NCBI GenBank assembly: GCA_030529945.1
Contig: JAUMVX010000013.1
Location: 1 to 54,479, forward strand
Direction of reading: 5' to 3'
DNA from: Bacteroidia bacterium
Lineage (GTDB): Bacteria > Bacteroidota > Bacteroidia > Bacteroidales > UBA932
Length of the DNA stretch: 54,479 nucleotides
Below are positions 26,880 to 35,839 of this stretch, in pieces (within the stretch, counting starts at the first letter, position 1; every line of letters starts with the position of its first letter). Made by a program: the position numbers and the translations under genes. The notes under the pieces are model-generated. The model was not told the DNA's origin. It made no database searches and worked only from the letters and a program-made list of their open reading frames with translations.

Positions 26880-27845
26880 TCACAGACCTATGGTGAGAAG
26901 GACGGGAAGGTGGTCAGAGAAGCCTCCTTTCCAGCGCGGGCCTGAATAGGTCCGCAGCGGTCTAAGGCCCGGATGGGCAGGATCCTTTTCCATCAGAAAT
27001 TGCAGAGGGCGGACGCGAAAGCGTGCGCCCTCCCGCATTATCCGGGGCGAGACGAAGGCCAGGTCGATGAGCTGCCACTCCCCGTTGAAACGGATGCTGC
27101 CCCCAAATGAATCCGGCTGCGGAACGACCATCTCAAGCGACGGAGGCAGAATGTCGAAGAGGGCGGCGGGCGGCTGCTCGTTGAAATCCCCGATCGCCAC
27201 GCGGGCGCTCCATCCCTCCAGTTCGAGAGAGTCGCTCAGAGTCCTCAGCCGCTTCATCGCCCGCGTCCTGAGATCTTCCGAAGCCTTCCCCCCGTATTTC
27301 GAAGGGTGGTGATTCACCAGTATGGCCAGAGAGTCGCCCTCTGAGGTGATAAACTGCGTCAGCAGAATGTCGCGCGTGGCGAGACTGTCTATCCTGCAGG
27401 GTTTCGAGGACAGGGGAGTGAGACGTGAAGAGCGGTAAAGCAGAGCACAGTCTATCCCCCGATGGTCGTGCGATTCATAGTGGATGAAGCGGTAATCGAG
27501 CTTGCGCAGCAGAGTCGATGAGAGCAGCCGTCTCAGCACTCCGGCATTCTCTATCTCCGCTATTCCCACAGCATCCGGCAGGCATCCTTCCCCGTCCGCG
27601 ATGTACAGAAGCGATTTCGAGAATAGCCCGCACTTGGCATAGAAGCGTGAGGCGCTCCAATGCTTCTCTCCGGAGGGCGAAAACTCCCGGTCCGAATCTC
27701 CCCCGCCCGAGTCGATATAGTCGAAGAAGTTCTCGCAGTTCCAGAACATCAGAAGGAGTGAGTCCCCGGGCGGAGTTTCTGCGGCCGCCTCTGCGGCCAA
27801 TCCGGACAGAACCGCCGCCATCAAATAAGTTTTCCACAGTCTCAT
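26880..27845 (-). CDS. Secreted endonuclease/exonuclease/phosphatase-family protein
   Basis: 321 aa. Signal peptide (ending AEAAA), then EEP motifs: MFWNCENFFDYID, AEIENAGVL, IHYESHDHRGIDCALLY, IGDFNEQP and GGFSDHLPVLL. Divalent-metal phosphodiesterase fold; the substrate (DNA, RNA or a phospholipid) cannot be told. Opposite to its neighbours. Very G+C-rich and arginine-rich compared with the genes around it. Confidence 0.88.
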   Translation of the reverse strand: MRLWKTYLMAAVLSGLAAEAAAETPPGDSLLLMFWNCENFFDYIDSGGGDSDREFSPSGEKHWSASRFYAKCGLFSKSLLYIADGEGCLPDAVGIAEIENAGVLRRLLSSTLLRKLDYRFIHYESHDHRGIDCALLYRSSRLTPLSSKPCRIDSLATRDILLTQFITSEGDSLAILVNHHPSKYGGKASEDLRTRAMKRLRTLSDSLELEGWSARVAIGDFNEQPPAALFDILPPSLEMVVPQPDSFGGSIRFNGEWQLIDLAFVSPRIMREGARFRVRPLQFLMEKDPAHPGLRPLRTYSGPRWKGGFSDHLPVLLTIGL

Positions 27846-27857
27846 AGTTCAAGCGTT

Positions 27858-27903
27858 TACTGATGATGAAACACTAAGCAGGCAAGCATTTCAGGAATCA
27901 CTT
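27858..27903. repeat. 46-bp intergenic repeat, copy A
   Basis: Matches copy B (28001-28046) at 37 of 46 positions with no gaps. It starts TACTGATGATGAAA and ends TCAGGAATCACTT. The two ends are loosely inverted (TGAT / ATCA), so it may fold. Located in the 304-bp gap between the EEP gene and ychF. Confidence 0.6.
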
Positions 27904-28000
27904 GGTCTGCAAATTACGGAGATTTCACCTCCCGCGGTCAGAAAATGTGGCGAAATACCGCCCCTTCCGTTACGAATCCTTAATTCTCGATATAATTCTT

Positions 28001-28046
28001 TAGTGATGATGAAAGAATAAGTTGGTAAGTTTTTTAGGAATCACTT
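28001..28046. repeat. 46-bp intergenic repeat, copy B
   Basis: Starts TAGTGATGATGAAA, ends TAGGAATCACTT; AGTGAT and ATCACT form a 6-bp inverted repeat at the tips. Same orientation as copy A, 143 bp away. Degenerate or half copies occur at 6586, 30499 (reversed), 38266 and 42165. Confidence 0.6.
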
Positions 28047-28050
28047 AACG

Positions 28051-28098
28051 CGAGACAGGCAGTTTTCGGCCCGGGCCGAAAAAACCCTGCCGCGAGTG
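28051..28098. terminator. Long palindrome between EEP gene and ychF
   Basis: A perfect 20-bp palindrome (28063-28082, centre CCCGGG with TTTT/AAAA ends) nested inside GGCAG (28058-28062) and CTGCC (28087-28091). Could end transcription from either direction or act as a binding site; it lies 30 bases before the ychF -7 box. Confidence 0.5.
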
Positions 28099-28121
28099 AA
28101 GCGTTGTTACGCGAGAATGAC

Positions 28122-28129
28122 TATATTTG
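28122..28129 (+). promoter_or_regulatory. ychF -7 promoter box
   Basis: TATATTTG 20 bases before ATG 28150. It shows that the in-frame ATG at 28096 is upstream of the promoter and not the start. Confidence 0.6.
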
Positions 28130-28149
28130 CTATTCAAAGCTATTACGGA

Positions 28150-29253
28150 ATGTCACTGAAATGTGGAATAGTCGGATTGCCTAACGTCGGCAAATCCACC
28201 CTCTTTAACTGTATAAGTTCGGGAAAGGCGCAGAGCGCCAACTTTCCTTTCTGCACCATCGAGCCGAATCTCGGCTCCACTAACGTACCTGACAGACGGC
28301 TGGACGCCCTTTCGGAGCTGTGCAAGCCGAAACGTACCGTGCCGGCCACGGTGGACATAGTGGATATCGCAGGACTCGTGAAGGGAGCGAGCCGGGGAGA
28401 AGGCCTCGGCAACCAGTTTCTCGCGAACATACGCGAGACAGACGCCATCCTGCACGTGCTCCGCTGCTTCGATGACGGCAACATAGTCCACGTGGACGGC
28501 AGCGTAGATCCCGTAAGAGACAAGGAAGTGGTCGATGCGGAGCTTCAGATAAAGGACCTCGAGACCGTGGAGGCCCGCCTTGCCAAGGTGCAGAAGCAGG
28601 CCAGAATCGGCGCGGACAAGGAAGCGAAGAAACTTGCGGACCTGCTCGAAAGATATCGTGCAGCCCTTCTGGAAGGCAGATCCTGCCGCAGCGTGACTCC
28701 AGCGAATGAAGAGGAGGAAGCTATGGCGAAGGAACTTTACCTTCTGACGAACAAGCCCGTAATGTATGTCTGCAACGTGGATGAAGCGTCGGCCGCTACG
28801 GGCAATACCTATGTGGATGCTGTCCGCGAGGCCGTGAAAGCCGAGAACGCCGGAATCCTGGTGATAGCCGCCAAAACCGAAGCTGAAATAGCCGAAATCG
28901 AAGACTACGAAGACAGGCAGATGTTCCTTCAGGAGCTCGGTCTCGAAGAGTCCGGAGTAGTGCGTCTGATTCAGAGCGCCTACAGTCTTCTCGGTCTTCA
29001 GACCTTCTTCACCGCCGGTGCCGACGAGTGCAGGGCCTGGACTATCCGCAAAGGCGACAAGGCCCCGAAAGCGGCCGGAGTGATCCATTCGGACTTCGAG
29101 AAGGGATTCATCCGCGCCGAAGTCATCAAATTCGACGACTATATGTCCTATAAGTCCGAAGCCGCCATCCGCGCAGCCGGCAAGATGGGCATAGAAGGCA
29201 AGGACTACACCGTGCAGGACGGCGACATAATGCACTTCCTGTTCAACATATAG
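28150..29253 (+). CDS. ychF: Ribosome-binding ATPase YchF
   Basis: 367 aa. Obg-family P-loop protein that prefers ATP and binds ribosomes. P-loop [47 protein letters not shown], altered G4 motif NVDE in place of NKxD, and C-terminal TGS domain ([40 protein letters not shown]). Start fixed by the -7 box and by homologues (MSLKCGIVG). Confidence 0.96.
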   Translation: MSLKCGIVGLPNVGKSTLFNCISSGKAQSANFPFCTIEPNLGSTNVPDRRLDALSELCKPKRTVPATVDIVDIAGLVKGASRGEGLGNQFLANIRETDAILHVLRCFDDGNIVHVDGSVDPVRDKEVVDAELQIKDLETVEARLAKVQKQARIGADKEAKKLADLLERYRAALLEGRSCRSVTPANEEEEAMAKELYLLTNKPVMYVCNVDEASAATGNTYVDAVREAVKAENAGILVIAAKTEAEIAEIEDYEDRQMFLQELGLEESGVVRLIQSAYSLLGLQTFFTAGADECRAWTIRKGDKAPKAAGVIHSDFEKGFIRAEVIKFDDYMSYKSEAAIRAAGKMGIEGKDYTVQDGDIMHFLFNI

Positions 29254-29257
29254 CCAC

Positions 29258-29293
29258 GTGTGAAATGCCTTGAAAAACAAGGTATTATCACAC
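29258..29293. promoter_or_regulatory. Hairpin between ychF and galK
   Basis: GTGTGA and TCACAC enclose AATGCCTTG-AAAAA-CAAGGTATT: a stem of about 15 bp with one bulge. No T run follows, so it is a processing, attenuation or operator structure rather than a plain terminator. Confidence 0.5.
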
Positions 29294-29313
29294 AGAGGAA
29301 TAAGACACATAAA

Positions 29314-29343
29314 ATGGCAACTAAAACTACCAGAATAAGATGA
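29314..29343 (+). CDS. Possible 9-residue leader peptide before galK
   Basis: ATG at 29314 opens a 9-codon frame (MATKTTRIR) whose TGA overlaps the galK ATG as ATGA. This could couple translation of galK. Tiny frames arise by chance; no conservation can be checked here. Confidence 0.2.
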   Translation: MATKTTRIR

Positions 29344-30491
29344 AAAACAAGATTCAGGAAAAATTCCGGACCCTTTTCGGCGAAGAGGGACGTTTTTTCG
29401 CGTCCGCCGGACGCATCAATCTCATAGGCGAGCATACCGACTACAATGGCGGTTATGTATTCCCGGGTGCCATAGACAAGGGTATAATGGCGGAAATAGC
29501 CCTGAACGGTACGGACAGGGTGAAAGTCTTTTCACTTGATTACGATGAGTTCGTGGAATTCGGCCTGCGCGAAGAGGACAAACCTATCCAGCAGTGGGCA
29601 AGATATATCTTCGGAGTCTGCCGCGAGACCATCAAACGCGGCGGGAAGGTGGGCGGCTTCAACGCCGTCTTCGCGGGAGATGTTCCCCTCGGTGCCGGCC
29701 TCAGCTCTTCAGCCGCCATCGAAAGCTGCTTCGCCTTCGCTCTCAACGAACTGAACGGTAACGCCATAAACAAGTTCGAACTCGCGAAGATAGGGCAGAG
29801 TACCGAGCACAACTACTGCGGGGTGAACTGCGGCATTATGGACCAGTTCGCTTCCGTCTTCGGAAAGAAGGGCTGTCTTATACGCCTCGACTGCAAGACT
29901 CTGGAATACAAATATTTCCCGTTCGACCCGGAAGCTGCCGGCTATCGTCTGGTACTGATAGATTCCTGCGTGAAGCACGAGCTCGCCTCCTCCGCCTACA
30001 ATGACCGCCGCGCCTCCTGCGAGGCTGCTGCCGCCGCCATCCGCGCCCGTCATCCGGAGGTGGAATTCCTCAGCGATGCCAAGCGGGTATGGCTTGAGGA
30101 AGTCCGTTCCGAGATAACGGAAGAGGATTTTCTCCGTGCAGAATATGTCATCGGCGAGGTTCAGAGAGTGCTCGATGTCTGTGATGCCCTCGAGAGAAAC
30201 GACTACGAGACGGCAGGCGAGATGATGTACCAGACACACTTCGGAATGAGCCGCCTCTATGAAGTGTCCTGCGAGGAGCTTGATTTCCTGAACAGGATAG
30301 CCAGAAAGATGGACGTGAGCGGCTCCCGCGTTATGGGCGGCGGCTTCGGCGGCTGCACCATAAACCTTGTGAAGAAAGAACTCTGTCAGCCGTTCATAGA
30401 ATCTGCGGTAGAGCTCTTCACGACCCGCTTCGGCCACGCTCCGAAGATTTACAACGTGGTCATCTCAGACGGCGCGCGCGAACTGGAGTAA
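29340..30491 (+). CDS. galK: Galactokinase
   Basis: 383 aa. Phosphorylates galactose to galactose-1-phosphate (Leloir pathway). GalK signature GRINLIGEHTDYNGGYVFPGAID, GHMP ATP motif VPLGAGLSSSAAIE, GIMDQFAS and GGGFGGCTINLV. No galT or galE adjacent. Followed by a strong terminator. Confidence 0.96.
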   Translation: MKNKIQEKFRTLFGEEGRFFASAGRINLIGEHTDYNGGYVFPGAIDKGIMAEIALNGTDRVKVFSLDYDEFVEFGLREEDKPIQQWARYIFGVCRETIKRGGKVGGFNAVFAGDVPLGAGLSSSAAIESCFAFALNELNGNAINKFELAKIGQSTEHNYCGVNCGIMDQFASVFGKKGCLIRLDCKTLEYKYFPFDPEAAGYRLVLIDSCVKHELASSAYNDRRASCEAAAAAIRARHPEVEFLSDAKRVWLEEVRSEITEEDFLRAEYVIGEVQRVLDVCDALERNDYETAGEMMYQTHFGMSRLYEVSCEELDFLNRIARKMDVSGSRVMGGGFGGCTINLVKKELCQPFIESAVELFTTRFGHAPKIYNVVISDGARELE

Positions 30492-30517
30492 GCCTTAGGG
30501 TGATTCCTGACATAACT

Positions 30518-30571
30518 GCGGTCCGGGCAAGAAATACGATGTTTTTTCCACTTGTCCGGACCGCCGTTTTT
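30518..30571 (+). terminator. galK terminator
   Basis: 14-bp stem: GCGGTCCGGGCAAG (30518-30531) with CTTGTCCGGACCGC (30551-30564), one G-U pair, 19-base loop, then TTTTT at 30567-30571. Confidence 0.75.
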
Positions 30572-30584
30572 CGAGGGATTTCCG

Positions 30585-30592
30585 TATCTTTG
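30585..30592 (+). promoter_or_regulatory. metF-metH -7 promoter box
   Basis: TATCTTTG, 28 bases before ATG 30620. It excludes the longer metF frame that begins at 30500. Confidence 0.6.
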
Positions 30593-30619
30593 CGCCTTAC
30601 GGACTTAACCCCCAAGGTA

Positions 30620-31546
30620 ATGAAGATATCAGAAATCCTTTCCGCTTCAGAAAGACCTTTCGCGTCGCTGGAAATCGTCCCGCCGCTGAAAGGACTGACC
30701 AAGGCTGAACTCCTGGACAGCATCCGGCCGTTTATGGAGTTTCGCCCTCCTTTCGTGAACATCACCAGCCATAGGGACGAAATCGAGTATGTAGCCCGTC
30801 CCGACGGGGGTTTCGACCGCCGTCAGGTACGCCGCCGCATAAGCGAGACGGCGGTATGCGCGGCCATACAGAGCGAATTCGACATAGAAGTGGTCCCGCA
30901 CGTAATCTGCGCCGGAGCCACGGCGCAGCAGATAGAGTCCCTGCTTCAGGACTTCAGATTTCTGGGCTTGGACAATATCCTTGCGCTCCGGGGAGACAGT
31001 CTGCTGGGCGAGAAACGTTTCTCTCCCGTCCCCGGGGGTTACACCCACGCGAGCGAACTCGTAAAGGCGGTGAGAGAATTCGAAAGCTGCGGCGGCAAGC
31101 CTTTCTGCATAGGCGTGGGAGGATACCCCGAGAAGCATTTCGAAGCCCCGAATCTCGAGCAGGACATAGCCCGTCTGAAAGAGAAGGTGGATGCGGGAGC
31201 CGACTATATCGTCACGCAGATGTTCTTCGACAACGAAGCCTTCTACCGTTTCACCGACCTCTGCCGCCGCTCCGGCATCACCATACCTATCATACCGGGA
31301 CTCAAGCCCCTCTCCACCGCCAGACAGGTCTCCCTGCTGCCGGAATCCTTCTCCATCGACATCCCGGAACCGCTCGCCACGGAAATACAGTCTCACGCCT
31401 CCGACAGCCGCGCCTGCTACGAGATAGGCCGGCAGTGGTGCCTGCAGCAGTGCCGCGATCTGCTCGCCCACGGGGTGAAGGCGATACATTTCTATACTAT
31501 GGGTCGTCCGGACAATGTCCTGGACATACTCAAGGAGTGTTTTTGA
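30620..31546 (+). CDS. metF: Methylenetetrahydrofolate reductase
   Basis: 308 aa. FAD enzyme that makes 5-methyl-THF for methionine synthase. TIM-barrel motifs: SLEIVPPLKG, PPFVNITSHRDE, VVPHVICAGATAQQIESLL, NILALRGDS, GADYIVTQMFFD, IIPGLKPL. The ATG at 30620 (MKISEILSAS) is chosen because the transcript should begin near 30599. metH starts three bases after its stop; the two act in sequence. Confidence 0.94.
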   Translation: MKISEILSASERPFASLEIVPPLKGLTKAELLDSIRPFMEFRPPFVNITSHRDEIEYVARPDGGFDRRQVRRRISETAVCAAIQSEFDIEVVPHVICAGATAQQIESLLQDFRFLGLDNILALRGDSLLGEKRFSPVPGGYTHASELVKAVREFESCGGKPFCIGVGGYPEKHFEAPNLEQDIARLKEKVDAGADYIVTQMFFDNEAFYRFTDLCRRSGITIPIIPGLKPLSTARQVSLLPESFSIDIPEPLATEIQSHASDSRACYEIGRQWCLQQCRDLLAHGVKAIHFYTMGRPDNVLDILKECF

Positions 31547-31549
31547 CAG

Positions 31550-34500
31550 ATGATAGATTTCGAAAAAGACGGTCTCGACCGGATACTGGTCCTGGACGGC
31601 GGAACCGGCACTATGATTCAGCGCTATGGTCTTGAAGAGCAGGACTATAGGGGCAGCGTGTTCGCAGATGCCGCAGCGGAGCTGCAAGGCGACAACGAAT
31701 GCCTGAACCTCACCCGCCCCGACATCATCGAGTCCATCCACCGCGCCTACATAGACGCCGGAGCCGACATCATAGAAACCAACAGCTTCAACGCGAATGC
31801 CATTTCCCAGGCCGAATACGGACTCGCCGACAGAGCCCCCGAGATGGCATTGGCCGCCGCCAGGACAGCAAGAAGAGTCGCGGACAGCGCGGGCAGGCGA
31901 GTGCTCGTAGCCGGAAGCGTCGGCCCCAGCGGCAAATCTCTCACGCTCGCGTCCGACCTGAACCGTCCGGCGTTCCGCCAATACGGTTTCGAGAAGATGC
32001 GCGAAGCTTTCGCTGCGCAGATCCGCGCCCTCATAGACGGAGGAGTCGATCTCATACTCATCGAAACCTGCTTTGACGCATTGAACGCGAAAGCGGCCAT
32101 AAGAGCTCTCGAGGATGTCTCCAGAGGCTTTCCGCTGATGATTTCGGCTACTGTCAGCGACCGCAGCGGCCGCACCCTCACCGGGCAGACGCTCGAAGCG
32201 TTCTACACCGCCGTCTCGCACGCGAATCCCTTCTCCTTCGGCATAAACTGTGCGCTCGGCCCCGCCGAAATGCTCCCTCTGGTGGAAGAAATCTCCCGCT
32301 TCGCCCCCTGCCGCGTGAGCTGTCATCCGAACGCCGGCATCCCGGACGAAAGCGGCGCATATACGATGACCCCGCAAGCCTTTGCGCAAGACCTTTCGCT
32401 TATGGCCCGCGAAGGCCTGCTGAACATCGCCGGAGGCTGCTGCGGCACGGGCCCCGAACACATAAAGGAATTGGCGGAAGCCATCAGAAATGTCAGCGCG
32501 AGGAAGGTGCCGAGAGCAGATAAGCATCTGAGCGTCAGCGGACTGGAGACGGTAACGATAGACCGCAGCCGCAACTTCACGAACATCGGCGAGCGCACGA
32601 ACGTCGCCGGCTCGCGCAAATTCGCCAAACTCATCGCTGCGGGCGATTACGACAGTGGTCTGAAAGTCGCCGCCGGACAGATCGAGGGCGGAGCGTCGAT
32701 AATCGACGTGAATATGGACGACGCGATGCTCGACAGCACTGCTCAGATGCAGAATTTCCTGCGTTGCGCCTCGAACGACCCTGCGGTGTCGCGGGCGGCG
32801 GTGATGATCGACTCCTCGCATTGGGAGACGCTGCTCGCGGGTCTTCAGAACGTCCAGGGGAAGTCCATAGTGAACAGCATCTCGCTGAAAGACGGCGAGG
32901 AGGAGTTTCTGCGCCGTGCGGCGGAAATCCGCGATATGGGAGCGGCGATGGTCGTGATGGCCTTCGACGAAAAGGGACAGGCGACAGACTTCCAGCGCAA
33001 GATACAGATAGCGGAAAGAGCATACAACTTACTGACAGGCATAGGAATACAGCCGCAGGACATCATATTCGATGTGAACGTCCTGACCATCGGAACCGGA
33101 ATGCGTGAGCACGAGAGGTACGCGATCGACTTCATCGAAGCGGTACGCTGGATAAAGCAGAATCTCCCCGGTGCGCTGACTTCCGGCGGCATCTCGAACC
33201 TCTCCTTCGCCTTCCGCGGGAACAACGCCGTCCGCGAGGCTATGCACTCCGCGTTCCTGTACCACGCGATAGCGGCCGGCCTCGATATGGCCATCGTGAA
33301 TCCCGGAATGCTCCAGATCTACGACACGATAGAGCCCGAGCTGCTGCGCAGCGTGGAGGATGTCATCTTCGCGCGCGACGCACTCGCCACCTCCCGCCTC
33401 GTCGCGAAAGCCCAGGAAATGCTCGCAAGCGCGGACGGCAAGCCGTCCAATCCCACCTCCTCCCCCGGGGCACCGTCCATCACCGACCCGCTGCAGCGTC
33501 TTTCCGAGGCTCTGGTCAAGGGGGCATCCGACACACTGGAAGAAGACCTCAAACTCGCTCTCTCCCGCCTGGGCAGTCCTTCCGCGGTCATAGAAGGCCC
33601 GCTGATGGCCGGAATGGAAAAGGTCGGAAAGCTTTTCGGGGACGGGAAGATGTTTCTGCCACAGGTAATCAAGTCCGCCAAGGTGATGAAGGATGCGGTA
33701 GCCATACTCCAGCCCTATATCGACGCTGAAGGCTCCGATGCCGAGGGCTCTGCAGCCGTCAGGAAGAAGGCGGTCATAGCTACGGTGAAGGGCGATGTGC
33801 ACGACATCGGAAAGAACATCACGGCGATAGTGTTGCAGTGCAATGGCTTCGAAGTCCACGACCTGGGAGTGATGGTGCCGGAAGAGGACATTCTGGACGA
33901 GGCGGTAAGAATCGGTGCGGACATCATAGGCGTGAGCGGGCTCATCACCCCGTCTCTTTTCAGGATGGAGGAACTCTGCCGCAAGATGACCTCCGGCGGA
34001 TTCATCACCCCTCTTTTCGTGGGAGGAGCCGCAGCGTCGGCTAAGCATACCGCCCTCAAGCTCAGGCCTTTATATAAGAACGTACATTATGCTCCGGATG
34101 CCTCCGGGACAGCCGTCAAGGCTGTCCGCTGCGTGAGCGACCCGGAAGCTTTCGCCGCAGCCGAAGATGCTGAGTATGACCGCCTCGCGCAGCTTTCACA
34201 TATGGCTTCCGCTGCGACGGCGGAAAGTACCGTGAAAGGCAGAGCCGTTTCAAGAATTCAGACCATAGCGTCTGCGGGTGAGTGTCCTTGCTGCGGAGTG
34301 AAGAAGACAGCAGCGTGGAGACCGGCGGATATTCCATTCAGAAGGCTCAGCGTAAGAGAAGCTTCGGAGTCTATCGACTGGAGAATGTTCGACGCAGTCT
34401 GCGGCACGGCCCGGGCGGACGCAGGGCTGAAAGAGCAGACGCGGACAGAAGCCCGCCGCCTGCTGGAAAGCGTGGAATATGACATCAGAGTGGCCGTGCG

Positions 34501-35050
34501 CTTCTTCGACTGCTTTACCGAGGATGATACCATATTCTCTTCGGACGGCGTTCTTCGTCTTCCTATGCTGCGTCACGCCTCAGGGGAGTGCCTGTGTGAT
34601 TTTCTGCCCGACAAGTCTTCGGGCCAGCTTTCGTCTTGCGGACTTTTCGCCGCGTCCGTATTCGGTGGGGAAGAGAAGGACCTGCTGCATCACGCAGTGA
34701 GAGTATCTCTGGCAGAGGCCGCATCAGCGTGGATGGGGAACAGGGTAAGGGAAGGATTGGCCGAAGGCCTGAAAGTCATAATGCCGGGCATAGGGTACAA
34801 CTGCTGTCCTGACCACAGTCTGAAGGCTGATGTGCTCGCGCTGCTGCCGCCGGAGCTGGAAATCAGGCTCACCGAGGGGTACGCGATGCTGCCCGATTCG
34901 AGCGTCTGTGGACTTGTGCTTGCGCATCCGAACGCTCATTACACTGCGCTCCAGTGTCTGGAGAGCAGTGAACTCTCGGCCTACGCCCTGCGGCGGGGCA
35001 TCAGCTTCGAGCGGGCGCGGCAGCTTCTGGGTTTCCTGCTGTCGGAGTGA
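31550..35050 (+). CDS. metH: Cobalamin-dependent methionine synthase
   Basis: 1166 aa, four modules. Homocysteine domain (1-~315) with zinc Cys in FGINCALGP and GGCCGTGPEHI; pterin domain (~330-610, RSRNFTNIGERTNVAGSRKF); B12 cap and binding domain (~650-870) with DVHDIGKN (about 749-756) whose His ligates cobalt; C-terminal reactivation domain. The last is short, and Met1078 stands where the AdoMet-binding Arg of RxxxGY is expected (IMPGIGY). Cotranscribed with metF. B12 riboswitch not seen. Confidence 0.95.
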   Translation: MIDFEKDGLDRILVLDGGTGTMIQRYGLEEQDYRGSVFADAAAELQGDNECLNLTRPDIIESIHRAYIDAGADIIETNSFNANAISQAEYGLADRAPEMALAAARTARRVADSAGRRVLVAGSVGPSGKSLTLASDLNRPAFRQYGFEKMREAFAAQIRALIDGGVDLILIETCFDALNAKAAIRALEDVSRGFPLMISATVSDRSGRTLTGQTLEAFYTAVSHANPFSFGINCALGPAEMLPLVEEISRFAPCRVSCHPNAGIPDESGAYTMTPQAFAQDLSLMAREGLLNIAGGCCGTGPEHIKELAEAIRNVSARKVPRADKHLSVSGLETVTIDRSRNFTNIGERTNVAGSRKFAKLIAAGDYDSGLKVAAGQIEGGASIIDVNMDDAMLDSTAQMQNFLRCASNDPAVSRAAVMIDSSHWETLLAGLQNVQGKSIVNSISLKDGEEEFLRRAAEIRDMGAAMVVMAFDEKGQATDFQRKIQIAERAYNLLTGIGIQPQDIIFDVNVLTIGTGMREHERYAIDFIEAVRWIKQNLPGALTSGGISNLSFAFRGNNAVREAMHSAFLYHAIAAGLDMAIVNPGMLQIYDTIEPELLRSVEDVIFARDALATSRLVAKAQEMLASADGKPSNPTSSPGAPSITDPLQRLSEALVKGASDTLEEDLKLALSRLGSPSAVIEGPLMAGMEKVGKLFGDGKMFLPQVIKSAKVMKDAVAILQPYIDAEGSDAEGSAAVRKKAVIATVKGDVHDIGKNITAIVLQCNGFEVHDLGVMVPEEDILDEAVRIGADIIGVSGLITPSLFRMEELCRKMTSGGFITPLFVGGAAASAKHTALKLRPLYKNVHYAPDASGTAVKAVRCVSDPEAFAAAEDAEYDRLAQLSHMASAATAESTVKGRAVSRIQTIASAGECPCCGVKKTAAWRPADIPFRRLSVREASESIDWRMFDAVCGTARADAGLKEQTRTEARRLLESVEYDIRVAVRFFDCFTEDDTIFSSDGVLRLPMLRHASGECLCDFLPDKSSGQLSSCGLFAASVFGGEEKDLLHHAVRVSLAEAASAWMGNRVREGLAEGLKVIMPGIGYNCCPDHSLKADVLALLPPELEIRLTEGYAMLPDSSVCGLVLAHPNAHYTALQCLESSELSAYALRRGISFERARQLLGFLLSE

Positions 35051-35073
35051 GCTTGTGGGACTGAGCTTTGACG

Positions 35074-35838
35074 CTATTTGTCGAAGATTACGCGGGCCTC
35101 TCCGAATTTAAGGACTATGTCGATGCGAAGAGGCAGCTGCCGCTCGTCCGGCGTGGTGTAGAAACGCAGAACGGTCTCTTCGGATACGCGCCCCTTTTTA
35201 TCCACCGTGTTTTTCACGAGAGTGAACACGCGGCAGAGTATCCTGCCGCTGCCGGTCTCCACTTTTTCCAGTCCGCCGTAGCGCAGATGCTGCTCGTTTA
35301 CGCGGCGCGAACCCGCCATATTCAGAGTGATGCGGGAGCCGGGGGAGAGAGAGGAATTGTCCTTCGAGCGCACGTACTGCACGAGTGAAATCATATCGAA
35401 GATAGGCTCGGTGCTTTCTCCGCCGCCCTCGCGTACGCGTCCGTCAGTGTAGGTTTTGACTATTCTGGCTTTGTGGAGTCCGTCTTCCGAGGAGAAATAG
35501 ACTTTCTCGTCCACTATGTCATTGCCTTCGATGCAGCTTTTGCGGAAGAACAGTGGTGTGCAGTCTGCGGTCAGAAAGGTCTCGAGCGTGTCCCGAAGCA
35601 CGAAGACTCTGTCCGCCGCGCGGTTGCCGTTTGCCGTGAGGGTGGTTCTGAACGCCTGTTTCCCCTCATAGACCGTGGCGCGGGTGTCGAGACTCGCCTT
35701 GCCTGCGTTTATCCAGGACCAGGCGACTTTCATCCGGAGGGTGTATTCCAGATGCTCTCCGTCCTTGAGCACGTTCGAGGCTCCCGCTCCGGGCAGAAGC
35801 GTGAAGGCGGTCAGAAATATGGCCAATATCCGTTTCAT
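35074..35838 (-). CDS. DUF3108 periplasmic protein
   Basis: 254 aa with signal peptide (ends PGAGA). DUF3108 pattern: GEHLEYTLRMKVAWSWINAGKASLDT near the N-terminus and a C-terminal FYTTPDERQLPLRIDIVLKFGEARVIF. Predicted all-beta, outer-envelope or periplasmic; no known activity. It follows the CpXC gene by one base, so the two form an operon. Confidence 0.8.
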   Translation of the reverse strand: MKRILAIFLTAFTLLPGAGASNVLKDGEHLEYTLRMKVAWSWINAGKASLDTRATVYEGKQAFRTTLTANGNRAADRVFVLRDTLETFLTADCTPLFFRKSCIEGNDIVDEKVYFSSEDGLHKARIVKTYTDGRVREGGGESTEPIFDMISLVQYVRSKDNSSLSPGSRITLNMAGSRRVNEQHLRYGGLEKVETGSGRILCRVFTLVKNTVDKKGRVSEETVLRFYTTPDERQLPLRIDIVLKFGEARVIFDK

Positions 35839-35839
35839 C

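Noticed and set aside
27846-28149. CRISPR-like array from the 46-bp repeats
   Set aside because: Only two copies, 143 bp apart, diverged, with no regular spacers and no cas genes.
28486-28500. GTCCACGTGGAC in ychF as a third parS
   Set aside because: Five mismatches to the ParB site in the 16-base comparison and in a conserved coding region.
28153-29310. 385-codon minus-strand frame opposite ychF
   Set aside because: Entirely antisense to a certain gene; no motif, no promoter.
30492-30619. Cobalamin riboswitch before metF-metH
   Set aside because: The region is filled by the galK terminator and a -7 box; no B12-box sequence or multi-stem fold is seen.
30647-32821. 724-codon minus-strand frame across metF and metH
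   Set aside because: Covers two certain genes on the other strand; low-complexity Arg/Gly/Val translation typical of an antisense frame in G+C-rich coding DNA.
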